A program made the translations under genes and the position numbers. A DNA stretch of 16,558 nucleotides from Pelagophyceae sp. CCMP2097 (Eukaryota > Sar > Pelagophyceae). Below, one piece after another: positions 9,037-16,558 of the stretch (positions are counted from its first letter, which is position 1; each line of letters begins with the position of its first letter). Below the pieces are notes generated by a model. That model did no database searches, had not been told where the DNA came from, and saw nothing but the letters and a program-made list of their open reading frames with translations. The stretch is taken from positions 1 to 16,558 of the forward strand of contig MU657992.1 in assembly GCA_026770575.1 (NCBI GenBank), given 5' to 3'.

Positions 9037-10008
9037 TTATAAAAAAAAATCTATTATAGAGTTTTTTAATTTCAAATTTTTCTTGAACATACGTTTCAAT
9101 TCTTCTTCTGTAAACGTGTAATTATAAAGAAACGGCTTTTTAAATATGATAAAACGCTCTATATACATATCCCTTGCTGATTTAAGTAAACTTTCATTGT
9201 TATTCACAATCGGATAGTTTATTTTATTTGCTTTATTTTTATTATATACAACTTCAAGCTCCGATGGAGATATGCGAGAGTCATTTTTAATAATGAGTTT
9301 TATTGTCATCGTCCAGTTCACATCACTCAATACATCGATCCCATCTTCCGCAATAATTCTGATCATGAACGAGTCTACAATATAATCGAATAACATATTG
9401 TCCGAATTGTTTGTATTTTCATATATAATATAATTTCCGAAGCCACATTTTAATGGGATCTTGGCGATTTTGGAACCCATAAAAGTCGTATCATTTTTCG
9501 TTGTTATATTAGACGTTCTTACTCCAACACATATAAAATGGATGTTTTGTTGATTTTTGTATATATCTACTACTTTACTGGATACCAATGAATTCGTTGT
9601 ATCTTCGATTTGTAAGATATTGATAAACTCGATGATTGAGCCCGATAAATTAAAACTGTTTTCAGATGAAATTGTATACTTCAATTTTTTTCTCTCGAAT
9701 GAAACACTAAAAATCTGATTGTTTCCTTTTAAAGTATTTTTCAAACATTCCAATATTTCGCTTGTAGTATAAAACCCCTCGGTAACATTAACTAATCTAA
9801 CTTCGTTGTTCATATTTTTGATTTTTATTTCGTTGTTCTTTTTTGTAATATTTAAAAGGGAATTCATAGCCTGAAAATCCGACACCTCAATATGGCAAAC
9901 CTTTTTATGTAAGTTTAAAGTTTCAGACAAATCGAAAAAATATGATTGATCGGTGTCATTTCTAATAGAGTCCAGACTTGATAAATTAATATTGACTATG
10001 GATGTCAT
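9037..10008 (-). CDS. Minor capsid (penton) protein candidate
   Basis: This is the longest intact protein-like frame in the element: 323 codons from ATG 10008 (MTSIVNINLSSLDSI) to TAA 9037. It is beta-rich throughout. The N-terminal third has the layout ...SLLNITKKNNEIKIK...VNVTEGFYTTSEILECLKNTL, meaning a strand, then a glycine-tyrosine turn followed by a helix. I associate this layout with the penton-type minor capsid proteins of Polintons and PLVs, single jelly-roll proteins at the capsid vertices. The middle contains several 8-10 residue strands and NWTMTIKLIIK; the end is basic and amphipathic. Length and position beside the other virion genes fit. A fibre-base role or another virion function is possible. 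Confidence 0.6.
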   Translation of the reverse strand: MTSIVNINLSSLDSIRNDTDQSYFFDLSETLNLHKKVCHIEVSDFQAMNSLLNITKKNNEIKIKNMNNEVRLVNVTEGFYTTSEILECLKNTLKGNNQIFSVSFERKKLKYTISSENSFNLSGSIIEFINILQIEDTTNSLVSSKVVDIYKNQQNIHFICVGVRTSNITTKNDTTFMGSKIAKIPLKCGFGNYIIYENTNNSDNMLFDYIVDSFMIRIIAEDGIDVLSDVNWTMTIKLIIKNDSRISPSELEVVYNKNKANKINYPIVNNNESLLKSARDMYIERFIIFKKPFLYNYTFTEEELKRMFKKNLKLKNSIIDFFL

Positions 10009-10058
10009 ACTTTATTATATCAATTTTTAAAAATATAGAATTGGTTTATTCATTCGCT

Positions 10059-10211
10059 TCACTTATAATTCGATATCGTACCAAGATATATTTCTGTATT
10101 CTTTAACGAAACTAAACCTATCTCTCTTATAAATTTTTTCTTAAAGTTAGTTTTATTGTCAATAAGGATTCTTTTTTTCGCATTCATGTTTATTATTAAC
10201 ATGTCGTTCAT
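10059..10211 (-). CDS. Small hypothetical protein (50 aa)
   Basis: This short intact frame runs from ATG 10211 (MNDMLIINMNAKKRIL) to TGA 10059, with in-frame ATGs at 10202 and 10187 as alternative starts. The sequence is basic (KTNFKKKFIREIG) and strand-rich. A neighbouring frame would end just earlier as NISWYDIEL, so a late frameshift cannot be excluded. It lies about 50 bp upstream of the penton candidate on the same strand. The family is unknown, and its reality rests on codon-like composition and position. Confidence 0.35.
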   Translation of the reverse strand: MNDMLIINMNAKKRILIDNKTNFKKKFIREIGLVSLKNTEIYLGTISNYK

Positions 10212-10234
10212 TAATTTAAAAACTATTATTATTT
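10212..10234. promoter_or_regulatory. Very tight divergent start region
   Basis: Only 23 bp of AT-rich sequence separate the - strand ATG at 10211 from the + strand ATG at 10235. If both genes are real, their promoters must overlap each other's coding sequence. Called on geometry alone. Confidence 0.2.
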
Positions 10235-10446
10235 ATGATATACGAATTTGATAATATTACAGAAAACTCTTTTTATTTGTTTTGGTTTTTGGTATGTTAT
10301 TTATCGCTTATTATAGAACGCTACGCACATGTCTGTTAACAAGAATATCTCACTGTGAAATTGGATGTATTAAAATTGATAATATTCTAATCAGTGATAA
10401 TTTTGTTCACGAAATTCTTGAAGTTGATGAAGAAAATAACGATTAG
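10235..10446 (+). pseudogene. Small single-span membrane protein, frameshifted
   Basis: The + strand ATG at 10235 opens MIYEFDNITEN. A T-run follows, and in the adjacent frame a hydrophobic span LFLFVLVFGMLFIAYY (about 10273-10320) continues into a Cys-containing, then acidic tail ending EILEVDEENND at TAG 10444. One frameshift near ctcttttta (about 10268-10274) explains the split; alternatively a 50-aa protein starts at ATG 10294 inside the span. About 70 aa in all. It is the only + strand gene inside the virion block and converges with the end of the fibre gene, with 4 bp between the stops. A role in membranes is inferred from the single span only. Confidence 0.4.
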
Positions 10447-11351
10447 AATTTTATGTTGAAATTCGGTTTTCCTTTATTAAAAAATTGAATTCATTGTTAA
10501 TCCTGTTTACTGATGTTGTTAAAAAATCAGCAAGTTCGTTTATCGTTCCGTTGGCTTCGAAAAATGGTACATAATTATAAAAGCCATCCTTCCAATTTCT
10601 ACATTTGTCAACATGTTGGTTTTTTTACCTACAACTGAGAAAGAAAAATCGCTATCCGTCATCGAGCCATTAGTTCCGTTTATACGAACACAAAAACCAA
10701 AGACTCCGTTACCCAAATTGAGTGAATTTGCTAATTCGTTTCATCGACGTATATAAATTGTGTTGAACGTTCTGTTAACATAGTTACAGAAATTACATGT
10801 TCAGTGTCGGGTCTTCGATATGGAAAAAATCTTACTATATACACACCACGACTATATTTTTGTGTATAACAATCATAAGAAGATGATTGCCCTGTATTCC
10901 CGTCAACCCTCGCACTCGCCACTATGAAGGGCATACTTTCGTCGAGAGTAATCGAAACACTTCCGAAAATATCGACAAGTAGATTTATCCCTTCACCTGG
11001 TTTAATCATAGAATTAAATAAACCTTTTACTTCATTTTTACTATACACATCTTTTGTTGAAATCGTTACTTGTCCCATATCGTTATATACAGATTGAATC
11101 AAATTACCCGCTATTATGAAACTATCAAACATGTTGTTAACTGACGCTATCACACTCAATTTTGTACTTGTTAGCATCATATTGACTTCATTTATTGTGT
11201 ATGGGATATTTGCGAGCGAGAAGACATAATTAGAGAGACGCATCCCATCACCAGCAATATACCGACGTGTGCTAATCTCGTTATTTTCGTTTATTGATAT
11301 ATTTGATCCACCTGTATATATGTTATCAATACCGTCTCTACCGGGTGGACC

Positions 11352-11567
11352 AATATTTCCCGAATTTCCTATATTTCCATCATTTCCATCAATACCGTCT
11401 CTACCGGCTGTACCTTGTTCACCGGCTGCCCCTTGAACACCGGCTGGTCCGCGAGGTCCAGTATTTCCTAAATTTCCTAAATTTCCATCATTTCCATCAA
11501 TACCGTCTCTACCGGCTGCACCTTGTTCACCGGCTGACCCTTGAACACCGGCTGGTCCGATAACACT
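11352..11567 (-). repeat. Two 108-bp repeats in second collagen block
   Basis: The same run of codons recurs at an offset of 108 bp (for example catttccatc at 11381 and 11489), encoding 36 residues or exactly 12 G-X-Y triplets with GAAGRDGIDGNDG-like content. Keeping whole triplets preserves the collagen register. The repeat looks like a recent internal duplication that lengthened the stem. Confidence 0.8.
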
Positions 11568-13224
11568 CTCACCGCGTGGTCCAGTCGGACCTGGTGTTGT
11601 AGACGCTTCTCCCTTCTCCCCTCGAGCCCCAGTAGGTCCAATCCGATTTGATGAATCTGAACCAGATAAACCTATTTTATCATCAAATGATCCAGTCTCC
11701 ATATATCTCTGAAAAACGTAAGATATAATTTTCATTTCATCAGCAGTTAATTCATTTTCAAAAATCATCAACTTGGAAAATTGAAAGTCTGATAGTTCGT
11801 TCGATAGATTAACATTCGGACTGTTAATATATATATTTGTTTCAGTTCTGAGCAATTTTGAACTTGTTAATACACCACTCGGAATATCGTTAATGAGAAC
11901 ATCATTCGGATTTTCTATATCTGGGTTGTTTGTAGCCGCAATATTTAAAAAATCTTAGGTATCTCCGCCAATTTCATTCACTTCCGTACGCCACCCCTCA
12001 TATAAAACTCTACCGATAAATCCTTTGTGATGTCCCAAAATAAATATTCGGGTTTGTTGTATAACTTTGAAAAATTCGCTTTTGTGTTGACGTATCGCTA
12101 TTAATATACCTCGATATTCCGAAAAATGTAAATTGACGTGGCAGTATACCAAATTTGATCATTGAAGATGTATTCCCTTCCAACACATCTATATGACCTG
12201 AATTCTTTGCGGGTGCTTTTGTTACAAAACACCCCGATACCTCAGCGTCAAAATTGTTCATATTGTCCAACAATTTATTCGAACCGTTTACATAGTTAGT
12301 TGCACTATAATAATGTAACGGTGGTTTAAAACGAATTATTTTTTGGAAAGGAGTTTCTGATCTTATTTCAGTTTGTAAGTTATAAATACTTGTTTGTAAT
12401 ATTTTATGTATAGATTCGAACAGTTTTATTTTGTCCTCGCTCTGTGAGATTTTACCTGATAACATTTTTTTCCACTTGGTAGGTAGAGAAACATATACCA
12501 ACCATCTTGATTCTTAAAAGTTCCGAATGCTTTGGTTGATCTTGATTGAATTTGTGAATTTACAATCCCTCCAATAAATGATGCTTCAATAACGTTTCTT
12601 GTCGCTCCGTAATAAAATATTTGTTTTGAATGGGTATTTATGTCTGATACCCCTCGATTTGGTGAAAACGTTTCTTGATCAGTAATCAGGATTACTTCGA
12701 ATTTAGAATCTTTTACATTCTCTTCTACTTTTTTTGATTTGTCAACCATAAAAACATTCGGCATTACGCTTGAAAATCCTATACAAAAATATCCTATTGA
12801 TCTATCGAATAGACCCTCGAAACTAAAATTGTTGGGTATTGGAGAAACGCTCCACATCATGTTTGAAAAAAGCGGGCTACTTTCTAAATGGTTGCTTGTA
12901 AAATCTTGTCCATATCGAGTTTCTGTTAATCCATAATCACTTTCAAATGTATACGAAGAATTTTTATCGTTTCCGAATCGCAAACTTTCTTGTGTGATTT
13001 CGAAATAAGGAATACTCAAATCAGGTGATTCAATTATAAAATTCGGGTGAGTACCGGTGATTTTTGTCGAACCAGTGCTGTTAATTATCACAGGTTGTAC
13101 CGAGAGTTTAGAGTTTTTTATATACAGACTTTCATCGAAACTTAATTTAATTTTATTGAGATCTATTGAAAGAGGATTTTCTGCTGTGTTGGGTGTGGCA
13201 TCAGAACCGTTTAAACCTCTATCT

Positions 13225-13500
13225 CCCATATTTCCTTTTATAGAATCCCTTTTTTCCCCTTTGCTTCCAGTATTTCCCGTATTTCCTTTTACAGAATCCC
13301 CTTTTTCCCCTTTACTTCCAGTATTTCCTGTATTTCCTTTTACAGAATCCCCTTTTTCCCCTTTTACTCCTTGAACAGATTCGCCTTTTTCCCCTTTTAC
13401 TCCTTGAACAGAATCCCCCTTTTCCCCTTTTACTCCTTGAACAGATTCGCCTTTTTCCCCAGTGTCCCCTTTTTCCCCTTTAAAATTCCGTAAATTCGCA
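13225..13500 (-). repeat. Short tandem repeats in first collagen block
   Basis: About three copies of a unit near 36 bp (tttttccccttttactcctt plus tgaacagatt/aat) lie at about 13350-13460, and two to three copies of a 45-bp unit containing ccagtatttcc lie at about 13265-13350. Both units are multiples of 9 bp, so they keep the G-X-Y register. This suggests stem length varies by slippage or unequal exchange. Confidence 0.75.
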
Positions 13501-13827
13501 CTCTCAATACTCATATCTTTTCTTGTTATTATAAGATTCTCATCAATCTGTGTCACATCGATAATGTTTGTAAAAGGTATTTTGACGTTCAGTTTATTGT
13601 TTTTATTGTCGGTAAATAATAGATTTTCTTCTTCAAAATTTACCTTTTTTATGAATTCATCAGGCTGTGGTATTTCATAAAACTTTACAGGCTCACTATT
13701 TGACTCCACTTTAAGAGTATTCTCTGATATATATACATCTTCTATTTATACTTTTTCGTTTATAATGTTAGAAGATTTATATTCATTAAAATTGTACATA
13801 TTATAAACGAAATATTTTTTTCTTCAA

Positions 13828-14273
13828 TTATCTAAACGGCACGAGTTTTAAACCACCTGTGGACATCGGATGAGTCGGACCTTCTAAATAGTACTCTGGA
13901 TTTTCGATATATAACTCCATAAATTTTTCATTTAATATTTTTGGATATGTAACAAGCCATTCATTGGAATTTAAACGTGCTTTGCTTTTATAATGATATT
14001 TCTTTGATATAAATTGGAGCCGTTTCTCTAATTCGCGCAATTTATTTTTATATTTCGGTTTAATTCTTAATATACCTAAGATATAAAAACCATCCGGCAT
14101 AGGTAATGAATACGAATATAACCTTGGTGTTAAAAAAGATGACATTCCTATCTTTATTCGCACAGTTCTACCTGTCGTAGCATTGTCCATCGTTATGGCA
14201 TATAAGGATACGAATTTGTTTCATCAGTATTTTCATATTCTGCTTCAAGATTTATCTTATCATGATACTTCAT
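13828..14273 (-). pseudogene. GIY-YIG / T5orf172-like protein, frameshifted
   Basis: About 148 codons. From ATG 14273 (MKYHDKINLEAEYEN) the frame runs to SYPY. The neighbouring frame then carries LYAI, VRIKIGMSSFLTPRLYSY, GFYILGIL, LRELEKRL and NSNEWLV to TAA 13828. The series Y-x-I ... KIGxS ... RL ... LEK..L ... EW is what I expect of T5orf172/GIY-YIG-type domains, found in many large and Polinton-like viruses as small nucleases. Catalytic assignment (Tyr in the YAI strand, Lys-Ile-Gly, Arg of the RL, Glu of LEK) is by pattern only. One frameshift near 14205 separates the two halves. The next gene downstream is the fibre, 28 bp away. A non-nuclease structural protein remains possible. Confidence 0.45.
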
Positions 14274-14315
14274 TAATTTATATATCATTTAAATATTTAA
14301 AAATTAAGTTAGTAA
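14274..14315. promoter_or_regulatory. Divergent AT-rich promoter region
   Basis: A 42-bp AT-rich interval (tatatcatttaaatatttaa) lies between oppositely facing ATGs at 14273 (-) and 14316 (+). It is the same length as the divergent gap at 4946-4987. TATA-like words are present on both strands. Confidence 0.3.
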
Positions 14316-14580
14316 ATGGATTTAGAACTGCGAAAGACAACAGCAGAACTCTCCAAAATTATATACACAAACTCTTCAATAAAAGGATTTACCCAAAATA
14401 AAATGTTTAGCGATAGACGTTCGAGGTTGTATCATGAAAATACGAGTGGTAATAATTATGTTACAGATAATTGACTGTATCAATAAAAATGTGGATATAC
14501 CTATGCTTGATGAGACAATAGAACATAAGGTTTATCTCGCAATTTTCGAAGCATTCACACAAACTCTTTCGAAAAGTTAG
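14316..14580 (+). pseudogene. Small hypothetical protein, frameshifted
   Basis: About 88 codons. ATG 14316 opens MDLELRKTTAELSKIIYT and stays open to TGA 14472. The neighbouring frame then continues from about 14463 as protein-like sequence (IIDCINKNVDIPMLDETIEH) to TAG 14578. One frameshift near ttacagataattg accounts for both pieces. The N-terminal part looks helical and basic. No family is recognised. Its stop overlaps by 4 bp the end of the convergent gene at 14577. Confidence 0.4.
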
Positions 14581-14895
14581 ATCGATTGATCATCAAATTT
14601 AGCGAGTTTAGTAATTTTGATGATGAACTTGCTCTTTCTGTTAGAAGGTTCTTCGCTTTTCATCTTATCTCTTCCTCGAACATAATAATACATCAACTGC
14701 CTCGATGTGATATGATTTAAGTCACATTTCACCATGTCTACATGACTTTTATATGATTTGTCTAAAATTATATTCCCAAAATCATCTTTCATCAATATGT
14801 TCCATCTGTTTTTTAGGATTTTTATTTTCTTTGGGATGCTTGTTTATAACTTTCGAAGTTGTTTCACAATTCAGCGTTTCGTTGATCTCACTCAT
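14577..14895 (-). pseudogene. Small hypothetical basic protein, frameshifted
   Basis: About 106 codons. ATG 14895 opens MSEINETLNCETTSKVIN, followed by a Lys/Asn/Pro-rich stretch; the frame closes about 35 codons in. The adjacent frame continues as MKDDFGNIILDKSYKSHVDM and on to a basic C terminus (SNRKSKFIIKITKLAKF) at TAG 14577. One frameshift near 14790-14800 explains the split. The upstream sequence has tatatatataaagatata-type words on the - strand, a plausible promoter. No domain is recognised. Confidence 0.45.
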
Positions 14896-14966
14896 CTATA
14901 TCTTTATATATATAATTATATTTATATCGTTTCGCACTTCATTTTTATGAAATTATTTTTATATGA

Positions 14967-15376
14967 TTAGTACATGTCTTGTTCTGATACCGAGATTAAT
15001 AATTCGTTCTTATCGTCCGACTCAGTTCTTCTCGGCGTCCCAATATCGGACACATCGAGTTTATCGAAAAACCTGTTTTGTGTTTTTTGTAATCTAATGA
15101 GAGAATGTATTTAAACAACTCAATATTTTCATTTTGTAATTCGTAATACTCTATGAATTTTGTCAGAGTATATATAAAGATTTAAAACTTTTTACAGTTT
15201 TTTATACAACCAAAAAAATCTTTGTCTAAATCAAGGTGATTATCAAAAAACGGTATATTGTCATCTCGATTCCACTTACCGATTAACATGCTCTTAATTG
15301 ATTTCTTTGATTTGATATTTTCATGATGTTCTATAATAAACTCTATCAAACATCGTTTTCCAAAAATACACTTCAT
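14967..15376 (-). pseudogene. TIR-adjacent hypothetical protein (decayed)
   Basis: About 136 codons reading inward from the right TIR. ATG 15376 opens MKCIFGKRCLIEFIIEHH, then SMLIGKWNRDDNIPFFDNHL. An in-frame TAA at 15182 is followed in the same frame by protein-like IFIYTLTKFIEYYELQNENI. A frameshift near 15075 (T-run) moves into a frame with DKLDVSDIGTPRRTESDD that ends DMY at TAA 14967. The acidic C terminus suggests a soluble regulatory or interaction protein. Family unknown. The gene start lies about 20 bp inside the TIR, and the first codons resemble a dead ATG AAA TGT ATA at 1190 beside the left TIR. Confidence 0.5.
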
Positions 15377-15397
15377 GTTTATAGTATATGTTTTTTA

Positions 15398-16130
15398 TTT
15401 TATTGAATTTGAATTATCGGATTTGTATCATTGATTCACTACATGTACCGTTTTCTAAATTATATTATATGATTTAATTGAATATGTGCCATTTGTTGAT
15501 AAAAAAAGTAAGTTTTCTGTATATTTTTTTTGAGTTTTGAAAAAAAATATGATAATTTCAAACCATTCAACAGTATAGAACCAAAGTTCTTTACCGAATT
15601 TACCGAATTTATCGAATCAAGTCCCCAATTCTCAAAAACCTTTTTTCTCTTTTAAAACACAGGTTTGAAACATTATTTAAAACCTTATTCCGAAAACGTA
15701 AAGATCTTTATAAAGGTTTAATCAAATCCTTTTTTTTGTTGTTCTAATTTTGAGATTTTTCAGATTTTATTTAATCTTTTAAATTTTGAAAAATTCTTTT
15801 CGTATTTTAAGAATTTTCAGAAGTTTCAGAAGTTTCAGAAGTTTCAGAAGTTTCAGAATTTTAAATTTTTAGATTTCAAAATTTTCAGAATTTTATATTT
15901 TTATATTTTCATATTTTTCAAAATTTTCAGAATTTTCAGAATTTTTACAAGTTTCATAAGTTTCCTAAGTTTTCTAAGTTTTTTGAAAAATCCTTAAAAT
16001 TTCATTTTATCAGAAGACTTTTTTGAGAGGTTTTAGGATATGACAAATAGATTTGAAACGAGTTGAGCTTCGATAGATTTGAAATCAAATCTATTTGTCA
16101 TATCCTAAAACCTCTTAAAAAAGTCTATAT
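15398..16130 (-). repeat. Right terminal inverted repeat
   Basis: This is the inverted partner of 408-1167, from attttattgaatttgaatta at the inner edge to the outer gagaggttttaggatatgac. It has a single copy of the block that is duplicated in the left TIR, a tidier 9-mer array (15822-15857) and an extra 42-bp-arm hairpin at its outer end. Small differences are scattered along its length, so the TIRs have diverged since last homogenised. Confidence 0.9.
16015..16126. repeat. Terminal hairpin (42-bp arms, 28-nt loop)
   Basis: The arm 16015-16056 (agacttttttgagaggtttt...) is the reverse complement of 16085-16126 with one mismatch (gagagg against cctctt), around a loop at 16057-16084. The left TIR has one arm only (411-446) and then continues directly into the inner TIR. 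The right end therefore carries an extra inverted copy of its own terminus. This looks like a fold-back terminus or a telomere-like structure of a linear replicon. Confidence 0.85.
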
Positions 16131-16273
16131 TTTCAAACGCTTTAACGAGCAAGAACCAAGCCGCCTCTGCTATGCGCATCTCCTGCTGACGCCGATGCGC
16201 CCAGCGCGCTCAGATCCTTCAGCCTCGATGATGGAATTAGACAAGTTCACTTTTTTCAAACTACTTTTCAAGC
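16131..16273. other. Right flanking DNA, start
   Basis: Mixed-composition sequence follows the element and becomes GC-rich (cgatgcgcccagcgcgctca). The stretch 16246-16274 matches 344-371 on the other side of the element in direct orientation. No gene is supported. Confidence 0.5.
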
Positions 16274-16466
16274 TAGGAAGTTCCGTCCCCTATTAGATTC
16301 TGCTCCCTATTGGATTCGGAATGGCCAATGAGAGGGCTTGAAAATGCAATTTGTTCAGAAAAAGCATTTTTGCACCAATCCAAGAGCTTAAAAAGTGCGA
16401 AAAAGTTCAGAAGAAGGTTGGAATCCAATAGGGGGTTCTGAATCCAATAGGGGAAAGGACTTCCTA
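16274..16466. mobile_element. MITE-like inverted-repeat element in host flank
   Basis: About 190 bp with imperfect inverted arms of nearly 50 bp (taggaagttccgtcccctat at the left, the complement of taggaagtcctttcccctat at the right). Each arm contains two direct copies of a cccctattggattc-like word. It has no coding capacity, and the ends ctaggaag/cttcctac abut TA. The design fits a small non-autonomous DNA transposon of the host genome; the family is not identified. Confidence 0.55.
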
Positions 16467-16558
16467 CTTTTTCAACATATCTTTTGTCGCTTCAACGTGA
16501 GCGCGAAGCGGCGTCAAGGGCGCCTTCCTTCGGCCACCCAGGTGAGATGGCGCGCGGG
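16467..16558. other. Right flank, GC-rich host DNA
   Basis: The composition returns to GC-rich (gcgcgaagcggcgtcaaggg), like the left edge of the window. Nothing else is recognised. Confidence 0.5.

Larger units (their letters stand above)
10451..13799 (-). pseudogene. Giant collagen-LamG fibre protein (decayed)
   Basis: One gene of about 1,116 codons, now in pieces. From ATG 13799 (MYNFNEYKSSN) come an N-terminal domain; a first collagen block of G-X-Y triplets (GEKGDTGEKGESVQGVKGEK type, about 13490-13200); a beta-rich domain; a LamG/concanavalin-like lectin domain (about 12350-11700, with NSGHIDVLEG, FGISRYI, LGHHKGFIGRV and the closing FSKLMIFENELTADEMKI); a second collagen block (about 11660-11330); and a beta-rich C-terminal domain ending at TAA 10451. 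Collagen stems trimerise and LamG folds bind glycans, so this is very probably a trimeric host-attachment spike. Lesions: TAA at 13746 and about 11955, and frameshifts near 12465 (A-run), 12040, 10735 and 10610. Continuity is shown by same-domain sequence crossing each break. It is more than twice as long as any other gene except the polymerase. Confidence 0.8.

Noticed and set aside
8632..9042. 136-codon + strand frame
   Set aside because: It covers exactly the basic/hydrophobic - strand gene, whose composition and tight spacing with its neighbours are better supported.
11294..11563. 89-codon + strand frame of repeated His/Tyr/Leu sequence
   Set aside because: It is the antisense shadow of the collagen repeats.
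14183..14401. 72-codon + strand frame
   Set aside because: It overlaps two better supported genes in other frames (the - gene from 14273 and the + gene from 14316).
14974..15114. 46-codon + strand ORF with a CxxC
   Set aside because: It is antisense to the gene at 14967-15376, which reads as protein on both sides of its lesions.
1243..15376. Stop-codon reassignment to explain in-frame TAA, TAG and TGA
   Set aside because: All three stops occur inside genes, the intact genes end cleanly on them, and frameshifts are as common as stops. Decay or sequence error is simpler.

Overview
The window holds an almost complete, decayed, AT-rich virus-like element of about 15.7 kb lying in GC-rich DNA. 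The gene set matches the Polinton-like virus / Maverick / adintovirus group: protein-primed family B DNA polymerase, FtsK/HerA-type packaging ATPase, a double jelly-roll-type major capsid candidate, a penton candidate and long terminal inverted repeats (TIRs). The flanks are GC-rich and low in complexity (1-180 and 16130-16558), so the host is a GC-rich nuclear genome, probably a protist or alga. That last point is inference. No target-site duplication is obvious, and I find no retroviral-type integrase, tyrosine recombinase or adenain-type protease.

Layout. Left flank 1-407. Left TIR about 408-1167. DNA polymerase on + (1243-4621). A small - gene (4704-4945) and a + AT-hook gene (4988-5409) diverge from a short AT-rich promoter. 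A long - strand block follows: packaging ATPase (5436-6613), a small ORF (6642-6833), major capsid (6865-8105), an unknown protein (8211-8624), a basic/hydrophobic virion-like protein (8640-9026), penton/minor capsid (9037-10008) and a 50-aa ORF (10059-10211). A small + membrane protein (10235-10446) comes next. Then comes one giant - strand fibre gene (10451-13799) with two collagen blocks around a LamG/concanavalin-like domain, a GIY-YIG/T5orf172-like gene (13828-14273), a small + gene (14316-14580) and two small - genes (14577-14895, 14967-15376). The right TIR is about 15398-16130 and ends in a 42-bp hairpin. A MITE-like hairpin lies in the right flank (16274-16466).

Decay. Most genes are broken by frameshifts and in-frame stops, roughly thirty in total, many of the frameshifts in A/T runs. 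Consecutive short reading frames are therefore pieces of single genes: the polymerase is spread over at least six reading pieces and the fibre over at least five. The stretch 8211-10211 has no visible lesion. Either this is an old integrated copy or the assembly has many homopolymer errors; the true point-stop codons favour real decay for at least part of the damage.

How it would have worked. The polymerase would copy a linear genome by protein priming at the TIRs. The ATPase would package it into a capsid built from the major capsid and penton proteins. The basic/hydrophobic protein may act in the core or in membrane penetration. The collagen-LamG fibre is the likely receptor-binding spike. 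Both TIRs end close to an inward-facing gene and probably carry promoters.
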